Assembly (NCBI RefSeq): GCF_014648895.1
Contig: NZ_BMRZ01000010.1
Location: 186,001 to 250,000 of the forward strand
Direction: 5' to 3'
From: Streptomyces tanashiensis
GTDB lineage: Bacteria > Actinomycetota > Actinomycetes > Streptomycetales > Streptomycetaceae
DNA: 64,000 nucleotides
In this document: piece after piece, positions 49,852 through 58,321 of the stretch
How positions within the stretch are numbered: the stretch's first letter is position 1
Layout of the letters: each line of letters opens with the position of its first letter
Translations under genes and position numbers: made by a program
Notes under the pieces: generated by a model
What the model saw: the letters and a program-made list of their open reading frames with translations, nothing else
Database searches by the model: none
What the model was told of the DNA's origin: nothing

Positions 49852-51253
49852 CCGGGTCCCGCTCCGCGGGGGCGTGCCGGGGGACGGTGACGGTGACCCG
49901 CAGGCCGTGCGGCTCGTTCGGGGCGAAGGACACGCCTCCGCCGCCCGCCGTGAGCAGCACGCGCGCGATGGAGAGGCCGAGGCCCGATCCCTTGACGTTC
50001 TGGTGCCGGCCGGAGCGCCAGAAGCGGTCGCCGACGCGGCCCAGCTCCTCGTCGGTGAGTCCGGGCCCCTGGTCGGCGACGACGACGGCGACGGTCGACC
50101 GGTCGGGGACGACCGTGACCGTGACCTCCTCCCCGGCGGGGGTGAACTTCAGCGCGTTGTCGATCACCGCGTCGAGGGCGCTGGAGAGGGCCACCGGGTC
50201 CGCCCAGACGGTGACCGCCCCGCACTCCGCGGTGAGCGTGACGCCCTTGTCCTCGGCGACCGGACGCCAGGACGCGACCCGCTCGGCGCTGAGCGCGCCG
50301 ACGTCGGTGAGCCGCAGCTCGGCGGCCGCGTGCTCGGCGAGCGCCAGGTCGAGGAGGTCGTCGAGGACCTGCGCGAGACGCTTGCCCTCGGTCCGTACCG
50401 AGGCGATCTCCTCGTTGCCCTCGGGGAGCTCCAGGGCGAGGAGCTCGATCCGCAGGAGCAGCGCGGCCAGCGGGTTGCGCAGCTGGTGGGAGGCGTCGGC
50501 GACGAAGGCCCGCTGCTGTTCCAGCGCGTCCTCGACGTTGTCGGCCATCTCGTTGAACGAGCGGGCGAGGCGCCGCAGCTCGGGCGGGCCGCCGGTGGCG
50601 GCGACGCGGGAGTTCATCCGCCCGGTGGCGATGTCGTGGGTGACGGCGTCGAGGACGCGGACCGGTCGCAGCACCCAGCCGGTGAGCCGGAAGGCGGCGC
50701 CGACGGCGAGCAGCATCGCGGCGGCCTCGCCCGCGAAGATCAGCAGCCAGCCGCGCAGGATGCGGGAGCGGAGCTGCCCGGTGGGCGAGTCGGTGACGAC
50801 GACGGCGACGACGTCCCCGTCGCGGACGACCGGGGAGGCGATGCTGAGCCGTGCGTCCCGCTGCCAGGGCCAGACCTGGGGCGGGTCGTGGCTGCGGCGT
50901 CCGAGCAGTGCCTCGTTGAAGGCGCGACGGCCCTCCCCCGCGTACGGGACGACCCAGTCCTCGGGGGCGGCGGCCATGGCGCCGTTGTTGCGGTAGAAGA
51001 TCCCGGCGCGGATGCCGTACACATCGTGGTAGCTGGCGAGTTCGCCGCCGAGGGTGGCCTGCCGCTCGTCCGTGCCGGGGCTGCTCTCGCTGACGAACTG
51101 GGCGAGGGCGGCGAAGCGCGCGGCGTCGTCGAGCCGGTCGACGACGACCCGCTGCTGCTCGGACGCGGCGAGGCTGGCGGCCAGCGGGAAGCCGAGGGCG
51201 AGCAGCACGCCGGCCATCAGCACGATGAGCAGCGGGAGGAGTCGGGTGCGCAC
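49829..51253 (-). CDS. gluK: Sensor histidine kinase of the glutamate-uptake system
   Basis: This 474-residue kinase has an N-terminal helix (LLPLLIVLMAGVLLALGFPL), an extracellular domain (about 30-165), a second helix (LLIFAGEAAAMLLAVGAAFRL), HAMP, the H-box FVADASHQLRNPLAALLL, N-box DAVIDNALKF, and G-boxes DQGPGLTDEE and GSGLGLSIAR. It is paired with the upstream response regulator (18-bp gap) and lies beside gluABCD. That matches the GluR-GluK system known to control glutamate uptake in S. coelicolor. The symbol rests on synteny. Confidence 0.88.
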   Translation of the reverse strand: MRTRLLPLLIVLMAGVLLALGFPLAASLAASEQQRVVVDRLDDAARFAALAQFVSESSPGTDERQATLGGELASYHDVYGIRAGIFYRNNGAMAAAPEDWVVPYAGEGRRAFNEALLGRRSHDPPQVWPWQRDARLSIASPVVRDGDVVAVVVTDSPTGQLRSRILRGWLLIFAGEAAAMLLAVGAAFRLTGWVLRPVRVLDAVTHDIATGRMNSRVAATGGPPELRRLARSFNEMADNVEDALEQQRAFVADASHQLRNPLAALLLRIELLALELPEGNEEIASVRTEGKRLAQVLDDLLDLALAEHAAAELRLTDVGALSAERVASWRPVAEDKGVTLTAECGAVTVWADPVALSSALDAVIDNALKFTPAGEEVTVTVVPDRSTVAVVVADQGPGLTDEELGRVGDRFWRSGRHQNVKGSGLGLSIARVLLTAGGGGVSFAPNEPHGLRVTVTVPRHAPAERDPGQGFTER

Positions 51254-51271
51254 GTGAGGAGCCGTCCGGGG

Positions 51272-51985
51272 TTACGCGGCGGGGGCGACGAGGCGGTAGC
51301 CGACGCCCCGTACGGTCTCGATCAGGGCGGGCATCCGCAGCTTGGAGCGCAGGGAGGCGACGTGCACCTCCAGGGTGCGGCCGGTCCCTTCCCAACTGGT
51401 GTGCCAGACCTCGCTGATGATCTGCTCGCGGCGGAAGACGACGCCGGGCCGCTGGGCGAGGAGGGCGAGCAGGTCGAACTCCTTGCGGGTGAGCGGGACG
51501 CTCTCGCCCTCGACGCTGACCCGGCGGGTGGGCAGCTCGATGGTGACGGAGCCGAGCCGCAGCAGGGCCCCTTCGGCGGCGCCGACGGCCCCCGTGGTCT
51601 CCTCGGCTCCGGCGTTGCGCCGACTGACGGCGTGGATGCGGGCGAGAAGCTCACCGGGGTCGTAGGGCTTGACGACGTAGTCGTCGGCGCCGAGGTTGAG
51701 CCCGTGGATCCGGGAGCGCACGTCGCCGCGCGCGGTCACCATGATCACCGGGGTGGTGGTGAGCTTCCGGATGCGGCCGCAGACCTGGTAGCCGTCCTGG
51801 TCGGGCAGACCGAGGTCGAGCAGGATCACGCCGAACGAGGGCCGCTCGCCCTGGGCGGTGGGCAGGACGGCCTGGAGGGCCTCCTCGCCGTTGCGGGCGT
51901 GCGTGACCGTGAAGCCGTGCTTCGCGAGGATCGCGGAGAGAGCGGCGGCGACGTGGTCGTCGTCCTCGACGAGCAGCAGTCGCAT
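51272..51985 (-). CDS. gluR: OmpR/PhoB-type response regulator of glutamate uptake
   Basis: This 237-residue regulator has a receiver (MRLLLVEDDDHVAAALS, phospho-Asp in VILLDLGLPDQDG, Lys in YVVKPYDPGE) and a winged-helix effector domain (PLTRKEFDLLALLAQRPGVV ... LEVHVASLRSKLR ... IETVRGVGYRL). GGAGGT lies 5 nt before the ATG. It is divergent from gluA, and the 332-bp region between them holds several inverted repeats. Confidence 0.9.
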   Translation of the reverse strand: MRLLLVEDDDHVAAALSAILAKHGFTVTHARNGEEALQAVLPTAQGERPSFGVILLDLGLPDQDGYQVCGRIRKLTTTPVIMVTARGDVRSRIHGLNLGADDYVVKPYDPGELLARIHAVSRRNAGAEETTGAVGAAEGALLRLGSVTIELPTRRVSVEGESVPLTRKEFDLLALLAQRPGVVFRREQIISEVWHTSWEGTGRTLEVHVASLRSKLRMPALIETVRGVGYRLVAPAA

Positions 51986-52086
51986 GCGTACCTCCTCCGT
52001 GATGATGCCGTGATGAATTGCCGTGGTGGCTGCCGTGGTGAAAGCGGTCGTGATGCCGTCGCGGTCAGTCGACGGCGGCTCTCTGT

Positions 52087-52163
52087 GTACCAGGTGGTAC
52101 CAGGGCATGAACACCGAACATGGGTGTCACAGTCAAGTGTCCCCCCGTTACGCGGCCGTTTCC
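52087..52163. promoter_or_regulatory. Inverted repeats between gluR and gluA
   Basis: Two symmetric elements are seen: GTACCA-GG-TGGTAC (52087-52100, 6-bp arms) and ACACC-GAACATG-GGTGT (52111-52127). Next to them, the minus strand has GAAAC-GGCCGC-GTAAC (52147-52162), which resembles part of a GlnR box (GaAAc-n6-gTnAc). These are candidate sites for GluR and for nitrogen control. Confidence 0.35.
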
Positions 52164-52247
52164 GTTATGGACCCGGTACGGCCCAGGGCGTCGCCTTCAC
52201 CCACTGTGTCCGGTTGCGGCCGTATCGTTATCCTCAATTTCCGCTCA

Positions 52248-52283
52248 GATGTGATGACGCTCGTCACATCGGGTCTCTAGTGT
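52248..52283 (+). promoter_or_regulatory. Promoter and operator of gluABCD
   Basis: ATGACG (52254-52259) and TAGTGT (52278-52283) are 18 nt apart and fit -35 and -10 boxes, 35 bp before gluA. The inverted repeat GATGTGA-N9-TCACATC (52248-52270) spans the -35, a good place for a regulator. Confidence 0.55.
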
Positions 52284-52317
52284 CCTCCCCAACCGAGGAG
52301 GACGGAGCAAGAGGCCG

Positions 52318-53115
52318 ATGAGCGGAGAGTCAGTGTCCAAGTCTGTGCCCAGGGGGCCCGAGGACACCCCGCGTGCGGCGGACGACCTGGTCGTACTGTC
52401 CGACGTGAACAAGCACTTCGGCGCACTGCATGTCCTCCAGGACATCGATCTGACGATCACCCGCGGCGAGGTCGTGGTCGTCATCGGACCGTCCGGGTCC
52501 GGCAAGTCGACGCTGTGCCGCACGATCAACCGGCTGGAGAGCATCGACTCCGGCACCATCACCATCGACGGCAAGCCGCTGCCGGAGGAGGGCAAGGAGC
52601 TCGCCAGGCTGCGTTCCGACGTCGGCATGGTCTTCCAGTCCTTCAATCTCTTCGCGCACAAGACGGTGCTCGAGAACGTGATGCTGGGCCAGATCAAGGT
52701 CCGCAAGACGGAGAAGCAGGCCGCCGAGACCAAGGCCCGGGCCCTGCTCGACCGGGTCGGGGTCGGCACCCAGGCGGACAAGTACCCCGCTCAGCTCTCC
52801 GGTGGCCAGCAGCAGCGCGTGGCGATCGCCCGCGCGCTCGCGATGGGCCCGAAGGTCATGCTCTTCGACGAGCCGACCTCGGCCCTGGACCCGGAGATGA
52901 TCAACGAGGTCCTGGAGGTCATGCAGCAACTGGCCCGGGACGGCATGACGATGGTGGTCGTCACCCACGAGATGGGTTTCGCCCGCTCCGCCGCCAACCG
53001 CGTCGTCTTCATGGCCGACGGAAAGATCGTCGAGCAGGCGACCCCCGAGGAGTTCTTCAGCAACCCGCGCAGCGACCGGGCCAAGGACTTCCTCTCCAAG
53101 ATCCTTCACCACTGA
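52318..53115 (+). CDS. gluA: Glutamate ABC transporter ATP-binding protein
   Basis: This 265-residue polar amino-acid ATPase has Walker A GPSGSGKST, the Q-loop VGMVFQSFNLFAHKTV, signature LSGGQQQRVAIARAL, Walker B VMLFDEPTSALDPE and the switch His in VVVTHEMGFARSAA. The ATG at 52318 has AGAGG close upstream. A GTG at 52333 with GGAG 5 nt upstream is an equally good start and would remove five residues. It is first of four genes. Confidence 0.95.
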   Translation: MSGESVSKSVPRGPEDTPRAADDLVVLSDVNKHFGALHVLQDIDLTITRGEVVVVIGPSGSGKSTLCRTINRLESIDSGTITIDGKPLPEEGKELARLRSDVGMVFQSFNLFAHKTVLENVMLGQIKVRKTEKQAAETKARALLDRVGVGTQADKYPAQLSGGQQQRVAIARALAMGPKVMLFDEPTSALDPEMINEVLEVMQQLARDGMTMVVVTHEMGFARSAANRVVFMADGKIVEQATPEEFFSNPRSDRAKDFLSKILHH

Positions 53116-53168
53116 GCGAGTTCGGACCTATTCTTCCCAACTCACGCCTACTCAAGGGACTTTCCTCC

Positions 53169-53990
53169 ATGAAGCTTCGCAACGTCTCCGCCGCCGCGGC
53201 GGCCGCCGTCGTCCTCGCCCTGACCGCCACCGCCTGTGGCAGCGGCTCCGACTCCGGCAGCAACGGCGACAAGATCAACGTCGGCATCAAGTTCGACCAG
53301 CCGGGCCTCGGCCTGAAGACCCCGGACGGCACGTACGCCGGTTTCGACGTCGATGTCGCCAAGTACGTGGCCAAGGAGCTCGGTTACTCCGAGGACAAGA
53401 TCAACTGGAAGCAGGCGCCGAGCGCCGAGCGCGAGAACCTGATCAAGAACGGTGACGTGAAGTTCGTCGTCGCCAGCTACTCGATCAACGACAAGCGCAA
53501 GAAGGAGGTCGACTTCGCGGGTCCGTACTTCCTGACCCACCAGGACCTCCTCGTCCGCGCCGACGACAACTCGATCACCAAGGTCGACGACCTCAACTCC
53601 AAGAAGCTCTGCTCGGTCACCGGCTCGACCTCCGCGCAGAACGTCAAGGAGAAGCTGGCCCCCAAGGCCGACCTCCAGCAGCTCGGCGGCTACTCCGAGT
53701 GCCTCACCGGCCTCGAGAACAAGCGGGTCGACGCCCTGACCACGGACGCCTCGATCCTCGCGGGCTACGCCTCGCAGAAGGAGCACCAGGGCAAGTTCAA
53801 GCTCGCCGGACTGAAGATGAGCGACGAGAACTACGGCATCGGCCTCAAGAAGGGCGACGACGACCTCCGCGGCAAGATCAACAAGGCGCTGGAGAAGATG
53901 GTCTCCGACGGCACCTGGGAGAAGCTCGTCAAGCAGCACTTCGGCCCCTCGGGCTACAAGTACGAGCCCGCGCCGGCGATCCAGAAGTAA
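53169..53990 (+). CDS. gluB: Glutamate-binding lipoprotein
   Basis: This 273-residue extracellular binding protein has a signal peptide and lipobox LTATAC (lipid-modified Cys23), then a Ser/Gly/Asp linker. The SBP-3 fold follows: GIKFDQPGLGLK, YAGFDVDVAKYVAKELGY, DVKFVVASYSINDKRKKEVD, GPYFLTHQDLLV. It ends in YEPAPAIQK. It follows gluA by 53 bp. Confidence 0.95.
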   Translation: MKLRNVSAAAAAAVVLALTATACGSGSDSGSNGDKINVGIKFDQPGLGLKTPDGTYAGFDVDVAKYVAKELGYSEDKINWKQAPSAERENLIKNGDVKFVVASYSINDKRKKEVDFAGPYFLTHQDLLVRADDNSITKVDDLNSKKLCSVTGSTSAQNVKEKLAPKADLQQLGGYSECLTGLENKRVDALTTDASILAGYASQKEHQGKFKLAGLKMSDENYGIGLKKGDDDLRGKINKALEKMVSDGTWEKLVKQHFGPSGYKYEPAPAIQK

Positions 53991-54107
53991 CCAGCGCCTC
54001 CGCCGTGACGGCCGCCCCGTACTCGGGCGGCCGTCACACCGGCACCGGCCACCGCCCACGCGGCGGCCTCCACACCGACCGACCACCAGGGGAGAGCGCG
54101 GGGCATC

Positions 54108-54782
54108 GTGTTCGACTTTCTTGATTCCGGGCAGTACGACCTGCTCGGCGCCTTCTGGGTGACGGCGAAACTCGCCTTCTACTCGGCGATCGGCTCGCTG
54201 GTCTGGGGCACCGCCCTGGCCGCCATGCGCGTCAGCCCGGTCCCGCTCATGCGGGCCTTCGGCACCACGTACGTCAACATCGTCCGGAACACTCCGCTGA
54301 CGGTGGTCATCGTCGCCTGCTCGTTCGGCCTCGACCAGACCCTCGGCATCACCCTCGGTGGGGGCCGCTCCGAGGACATCGGCTTCCGCCTCGCCATCCT
54401 CGGCCTCGTCGCCTACACCGGCACCTTCGTCTGCGAGGCGCTGCGCTCCGGCATCAACACCGTCCCGCCGGGCCAGGCCGAGGCCGCCCGCGCGCTGGGC
54501 CTGAGCTTCACCCAGGTCCTCACGCTGGTGGTGCTCCCGCAGGCCTTCCGCGCCGTGATCGCCCCGCTGGCCAACGTCCTCATCGCCCTCACGAAGAACA
54601 CCACCGTGGCGGCGGCCATCAGCGCCGCGGAGGCGGCGGTCCTGATGAAGGAGATGATCGAGAACGAGGCGGACTCGCTCTTCGCGGTCTTCGCGGTCTT
54701 CGCCTTCGGCTTCATCGTCCTCACCCTCCCCACCGGCCTGATCCTGGGCTGGGCGGCCAAGCGACTGGCGGTGAAGCGATGA
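54108..54782 (+). CDS. gluC: Glutamate ABC transporter permease
   Basis: This 224-residue HisM-type permease has about five membrane helices and the EAA loop EAARALGLSFTQVLTLVVLP. NIVRNTPLTVVIVAC matches the polar amino-acid permease family. The GTG start has GGGGAGAG rather far upstream. The end overlaps gluD by 4 nt. Confidence 0.93.
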   Translation: MFDFLDSGQYDLLGAFWVTAKLAFYSAIGSLVWGTALAAMRVSPVPLMRAFGTTYVNIVRNTPLTVVIVACSFGLDQTLGITLGGGRSEDIGFRLAILGLVAYTGTFVCEALRSGINTVPPGQAEAARALGLSFTQVLTLVVLPQAFRAVIAPLANVLIALTKNTTVAAAISAAEAAVLMKEMIENEADSLFAVFAVFAFGFIVLTLPTGLILGWAAKRLAVKR

Positions 54783-55669
54783 GCTCCGTCCTGTACGACA
54801 CCCCGGGACCGCGCGCCAAGCGGCGCAACGTCCTCTACACGATCGTCTTCCTCGCGGTCCTCGCCGTGGGGGCCTGGTTCGTGCTCTCCGCCCTGGACGA
54901 GAAGCACCAGCTGGACGCCGACAAGTGGAGCCCCTTCGTCACCGACTCCCGGGTCTGGACGACGTACCTTCTGCCGGGTCTCACCGAGACGCTCAAGGCC
55001 GCCGCGCTCTCCATCGTGATCGCGCTGCCCCTCGGCGCCGCCCTCGGCATCGGCCGGCTCTCCGACCACCGCTGGGTACGGGTTCCCGTCGGCGTGGTCG
55101 TGGAGTTCTTCCGCGCCATCCCGGTGCTGCTCCTGATGATGTTCGCCAGCGCCGTGTACGCGGAGTTCACCACCGTCAGCTCCGACTTCCGCCCGCTGTA
55201 CGCGGTCGTCACCGGCCTGGTGCTCTACAACGCCTCCGTCATCGCCGAAGTCGTCCGGGCCGGTGTTCTCTCCCTGCCCCGCGGCCAGGGCGACGCGGCC
55301 GTCGCGCTCGGCCTGCGCAAGGGGCAGACGATGCTGTACATCCTGCTGCCGCAGGCCGTGACCGTCATGCTCCCGGCCCTGGTCAGCCAGCTCGTCGTCA
55401 TCGTCAAGGACACCGCCCTCGGCGGCGCCTTGCTCGGCTTCGCGGAGCTGCTCAGCCAGAACCGGCAGATCACCGCCAACTACGGCGCCAACACGATCGC
55501 CACCTTCACGGTCATCGCGCTGATCTACATCGTCATCAACGCGATCCTCACCCATCTCGCCGGTCGCCTGGAGCGGCGCCTGCGGCAGGGACGGAAGTCC
55601 GCCGCGGTCACCATCCCGGCCCAGGGGGAAGCCGCCGAGGTGAAGACCGGGGTCGTCAGCGACGCCTGA
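54779..55669 (+). CDS. gluD: Glutamate ABC transporter permease
   Basis: This 296-residue permease partner of GluC has a first membrane helix near residues 20-42, the EFFRAIPVLLLMMF segment, and the EAA loop GDAAVALGLRKGQTMLYILLP. A positively charged C-terminal tail of about 40 residues follows the last helix. The ATG overlaps the gluC stop (ATGA). Confidence 0.93.
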   Translation: MSSVLYDTPGPRAKRRNVLYTIVFLAVLAVGAWFVLSALDEKHQLDADKWSPFVTDSRVWTTYLLPGLTETLKAAALSIVIALPLGAALGIGRLSDHRWVRVPVGVVVEFFRAIPVLLLMMFASAVYAEFTTVSSDFRPLYAVVTGLVLYNASVIAEVVRAGVLSLPRGQGDAAVALGLRKGQTMLYILLPQAVTVMLPALVSQLVVIVKDTALGGALLGFAELLSQNRQITANYGANTIATFTVIALIYIVINAILTHLAGRLERRLRQGRKSAAVTIPAQGEAAEVKTGVVSDA

Positions 55670-55861
55670 CCCCGCAGGGGTCCGTGGGACAACAGGGGTG
55701 GGCCGGATCGGTACTGACTTCAGGTCAGCCGCACCGCGCCCACCCCGTCGCTTGACGCAAGCACCCTCAGTGGGTTGCATACGGTCTGTGATCAACCACC
55801 GGGCTCGTGCCACACTCAGCTGTGCTGCCCCCATGACCGTCCGGCCTTCAGGAGCCGCGCC

Positions 55862-57538
55862 GTGGACCCGGTGATCATCGTGGGCGCGGGGCCCGTCGGC
55901 CTCGCGCTCTCCCTCGCGCTCGCCGCGCAGGGCGTGCCCAGCGTCGTCCTCGACGAGGGCGCCGGCAAGGAGGAGTCCCGCCCGGCGCGCAGCGTCGTCC
56001 TGCGCGCCGACATGGCCGCGATGGTCGAGCGCCTCGGCTGCACGACCCTCCGTGACGAGGGCGTCCGCTGGATCGGCTGGCGCGGCATGCGCCGCCGCCA
56101 GGAGGTGCGCCGCCTCACGCTCGACCTGGGACTCGGCGGCACCGAGGAATGGTCCGAGGACCCGGACGCTCCCGCCTCCCCGGCCGCCCCGCTGCACATC
56201 CCCCAGCACGCCCTGGCCCGCGGACTGCGCGACGCCATCTCCCGCCAGAAGCTGATCCGGCTCGTCACCGAATCCCGGCTCGACACCATCGAGCAGGACC
56301 GGGACGGGGTCGTCGCCCACACCCGGGGCCCGGAGGGCACCTGGTGGCGCGGCAGCCACCTCGTCGGCTGCGACGGGGCCCGTTCGACCGTGCGCAAGCT
56401 GCTCGGGATCCGCTTCCCCGGCCGCACGGCCGTGGAGCGGCACGCCGTCGCCGCGCTGCGCACCGAACTCCCCTGGCCCGGCGAGGCCCTGCTGCACCGT
56501 CAGCCCCCGTGGCGCGGCGCGCCCGAGGAGATCACCGCGCGGCCGCTGCCCGACGGGGTGTGGCGGATCGACTGGCTGCTGCCGCCCCGCGGCGACCTGG
56601 TCACCCCGGACGCCCTGGTCGCCCGTATCCGCGAGACCCTGGCCGGCTGGTGCGACGGCGTGACGCCCCCGTACGAACTGATCGACACCGGCGTCCACAC
56701 CCTGCACCACCGGCTCGCCCGCCGCTGGCGGGTGGACCGGGTCCTCCTCGCCGGGGACGCGGCGCACCTGCTCGGCGCGGTCGGCACCCAGGGCCTCGAC
56801 GAGGGGCTGCGGGACGTGGACAACCTCGCGTGGAAGCTCGCCCACACCTGGCACCACGGCGGCTCGGAGCGGCTGCTCGACAGCTACCAGAGCGAGCGGC
56901 GCACGGCCGTCGCGACGCGGCTCCGCGCGGCGGACCAGTCGCTGCCGGTGCTGCGCGGCGGCGGAGGCCTGCGGACGTACCTCCCCGGGGCCACGCGCGG
57001 CCACGACGCCCTGCTGACCGACGGCCACGTGGGGCGCGGCCCGCTCGGCGCGCCCCCGGCGTACCCCCACTCCCCCCTCGCGCCTCCGTACACCGAGGGG
57101 CAGACGCCCGTCGGCACCCCGCCGGGCGCCCCGGTCGAGGACGTCCGCGTGACCGCCCCCGACGGCACGACCGTACGGCTCCGGGACCGGCTGGGTCAGG
57201 GCCGCCTCCTGGTCCTCCTCGTCGCCCCCGGCACCGGGGTGTGGGACCGGCGCCACTGGCGGAGCGCGGGGGTGATGCCCCGGCTCGAAGAGGCCGTGGA
57301 GGCGCTGCCGGTCAAGGCGGAGGTCCTGGTGACGGAGGCCTACCCGGGGGCCCCGGCCCACGCCGTCCTGCTCGTACGGCCCGACGGGCACCTCGTCGCC
57401 TCCTTCTCCGGGGTCCGTCCGGAGGAGCTGTACGCGGCGGCGGACGCGACCCGCGGCGGCTCGGCCACCGACGAGGCGCCGGCCGAGGAGACCCCCGCGG
57501 TGTCCGTGCCGGGCGACCGCACGGCGGACATCCATTGA
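55862..57538 (+). CDS. FAD-dependent aromatic-ring hydroxylase-like monooxygenase
   Basis: This 558-residue group A flavoprotein has VIIVGAGPVGLALSLALAAQG at the N-terminus, the DG motif LVGCDGARSTVRKLLG, and the GD motif VLLAGDAAHLLGAVGTQGLDE followed by RDVDNLAWKLA. The C-terminal thioredoxin-like domain (VTAPDGTTVRLRDRLGQGRL ... VLLVRPDGHLVASF) is that of phenol hydroxylase and PgaE/RdmE-type enzymes. The last 30 residues are acidic and low complexity. AGGAG lies 7 nt before the GTG. No biosynthetic genes adjoin, and the substrate is unknown. Confidence 0.88.
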   Translation: MDPVIIVGAGPVGLALSLALAAQGVPSVVLDEGAGKEESRPARSVVLRADMAAMVERLGCTTLRDEGVRWIGWRGMRRRQEVRRLTLDLGLGGTEEWSEDPDAPASPAAPLHIPQHALARGLRDAISRQKLIRLVTESRLDTIEQDRDGVVAHTRGPEGTWWRGSHLVGCDGARSTVRKLLGIRFPGRTAVERHAVAALRTELPWPGEALLHRQPPWRGAPEEITARPLPDGVWRIDWLLPPRGDLVTPDALVARIRETLAGWCDGVTPPYELIDTGVHTLHHRLARRWRVDRVLLAGDAAHLLGAVGTQGLDEGLRDVDNLAWKLAHTWHHGGSERLLDSYQSERRTAVATRLRAADQSLPVLRGGGGLRTYLPGATRGHDALLTDGHVGRGPLGAPPAYPHSPLAPPYTEGQTPVGTPPGAPVEDVRVTAPDGTTVRLRDRLGQGRLLVLLVAPGTGVWDRRHWRSAGVMPRLEEAVEALPVKAEVLVTEAYPGAPAHAVLLVRPDGHLVASFSGVRPEELYAAADATRGGSATDEAPAEETPAVSVPGDRTADIH

Positions 57539-57563
57539 TTCCCGCAGGCGCGCATGGTGTACT
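57535..57563 (+). promoter_or_regulatory. Promoter of the leader peptide / dioxygenase operon
   Basis: TTGATT (57535-57540) and TGTACT (57558-57563) are separated by exactly 17 nt. The -35 overlaps the stop codon of the monooxygenase. Confidence 0.6.
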
Positions 57564-57609
57564 CCGGAGCGTGACCGACACCGATGTGCGCCTGTGGCGG
57601 AGGGTCCAT

Positions 57610-57657
57610 ATGGACCTCCTCCGCTATGCGGGCTGCGTGTGTCGCCCGTCCTGCTGA
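57610..57657 (+). CDS. Cysteine-rich 15-residue leader peptide
   Basis: The ORF encodes MDLLRYAGCVCRPSC. GGAGGG lies 5 nt before the ATG, which is a stronger site than that of the gene downstream. Three of the last seven sense codons are Cys, ending in TGC directly before the TGA. It lies between a good promoter and the cysteine dioxygenase-like gene. Ribosome stalling at the Cys codons would report charged tRNA-Cys levels, as described for cysteine-responsive upstream ORFs in mycobacteria. The 94-nt leader beyond it has an 8-bp long-range inverted repeat (57674-57681 with 57715-57722). Confidence 0.7.
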   Translation: MDLLRYAGCVCRPSC

Positions 57658-57751
57658 TCTCGCCTTTTCCCCGCGCGCGACCCGCCACTGACGCACGTCC
57701 GTGTGCCGTGAGCCGTCGCGCGCCCTTTCGCGAACCTCAGGACGGTCACCC

Positions 57752-58321
57752 GTGCCCCAGCACGTCACCCCCCTTCCCCCTGCCCTCTCCCCCTCGCCCT
57801 CCCCTTCCCCCGCCCCCGCCTCCACCTCCGCGCCGACCTCGGCCCAGCTGCTGGACTTCGTCCGGCGTACGGCCGCCGACCAGGAACTCGTCGACTCCCT
57901 GCCCCTCGACCCGGAGGGCCGCACCTGGGTACGGCTCGACGGCCCCGGTGGCAGCGAGGCCTGACTCATCGGCTGGCCGCCCGGCACCGGCACCGGCTGG
58001 CACGACCACGCCGAGTCCCTGGGCGCCTTCGCGACCGCGCGCGGCACGCTGACCGAGAACGCGCTCGCCGTCCGGCTGCCGGCGAGCGGCTGGAAGACCC
58101 TGGAGCTGGCCGACGGCCTCGACCGCTCACGGCGGCTGTCGGAGGGCACCGGCCGGGCCTTCAACCGCCACCATGTGCACGAGGTGCTCAACGAGTCCCC
58201 GGACACCCACGCGGTGTCGGTGCACGCCTACTACCCGCCGCTCCCGTTGATCCGGCGGTTCAGCCGGACGGGCGCGGTGCTCCGTCTGGAGCAGGTCGAG
58301 CGTCCGGAGGACTGGCAGTGA
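57752..58321 (+). pseudogene. Cysteine dioxygenase-like gene with in-frame TGA
   Basis: The frame starts at GTG 57752 with a Pro/Ser/Ala leader and continues SAQLLDFVRRTAADQELVDS and WVRLDGPGGSEA to a TGA at 57962-57964. The same frame then resumes LIGWPPGTGTGWHDHAES, where WHDH supplies two cupin iron-ligand histidines, and later FNRHHVHEVLN with further His, to a normal stop at 58319. Homologues as I recall them have Trp before LIGWPPG, so TGG to TGA is a one-base change. Translation of only the first 70 residues would give no active site. A sequencing error cannot be excluded. Confidence 0.8.

Noticed and set aside
57583..57657. Alternative cysteine-containing ORF starting ATG TGC GCC TGT
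   Set aside because: It overlaps the 15-codon leader in another frame, lacks a well-spaced ribosome binding site, and runs on without Cys at its end. The MDLLRYAGCVCRPSC frame is much better supported.
54413..57688. Open frame of about 1090 codons opposite gluC-gluD and the monooxygenase
   Set aside because: The opposite strand carries well-conserved transporter and flavoprotein motifs. This frame has none.
57962..57964. TGA read as selenocysteine
   Set aside because: No SECIS-like hairpin was seen directly after the codon, and the expected residue from homologues is Trp, not Cys. A nonsense change is simpler.
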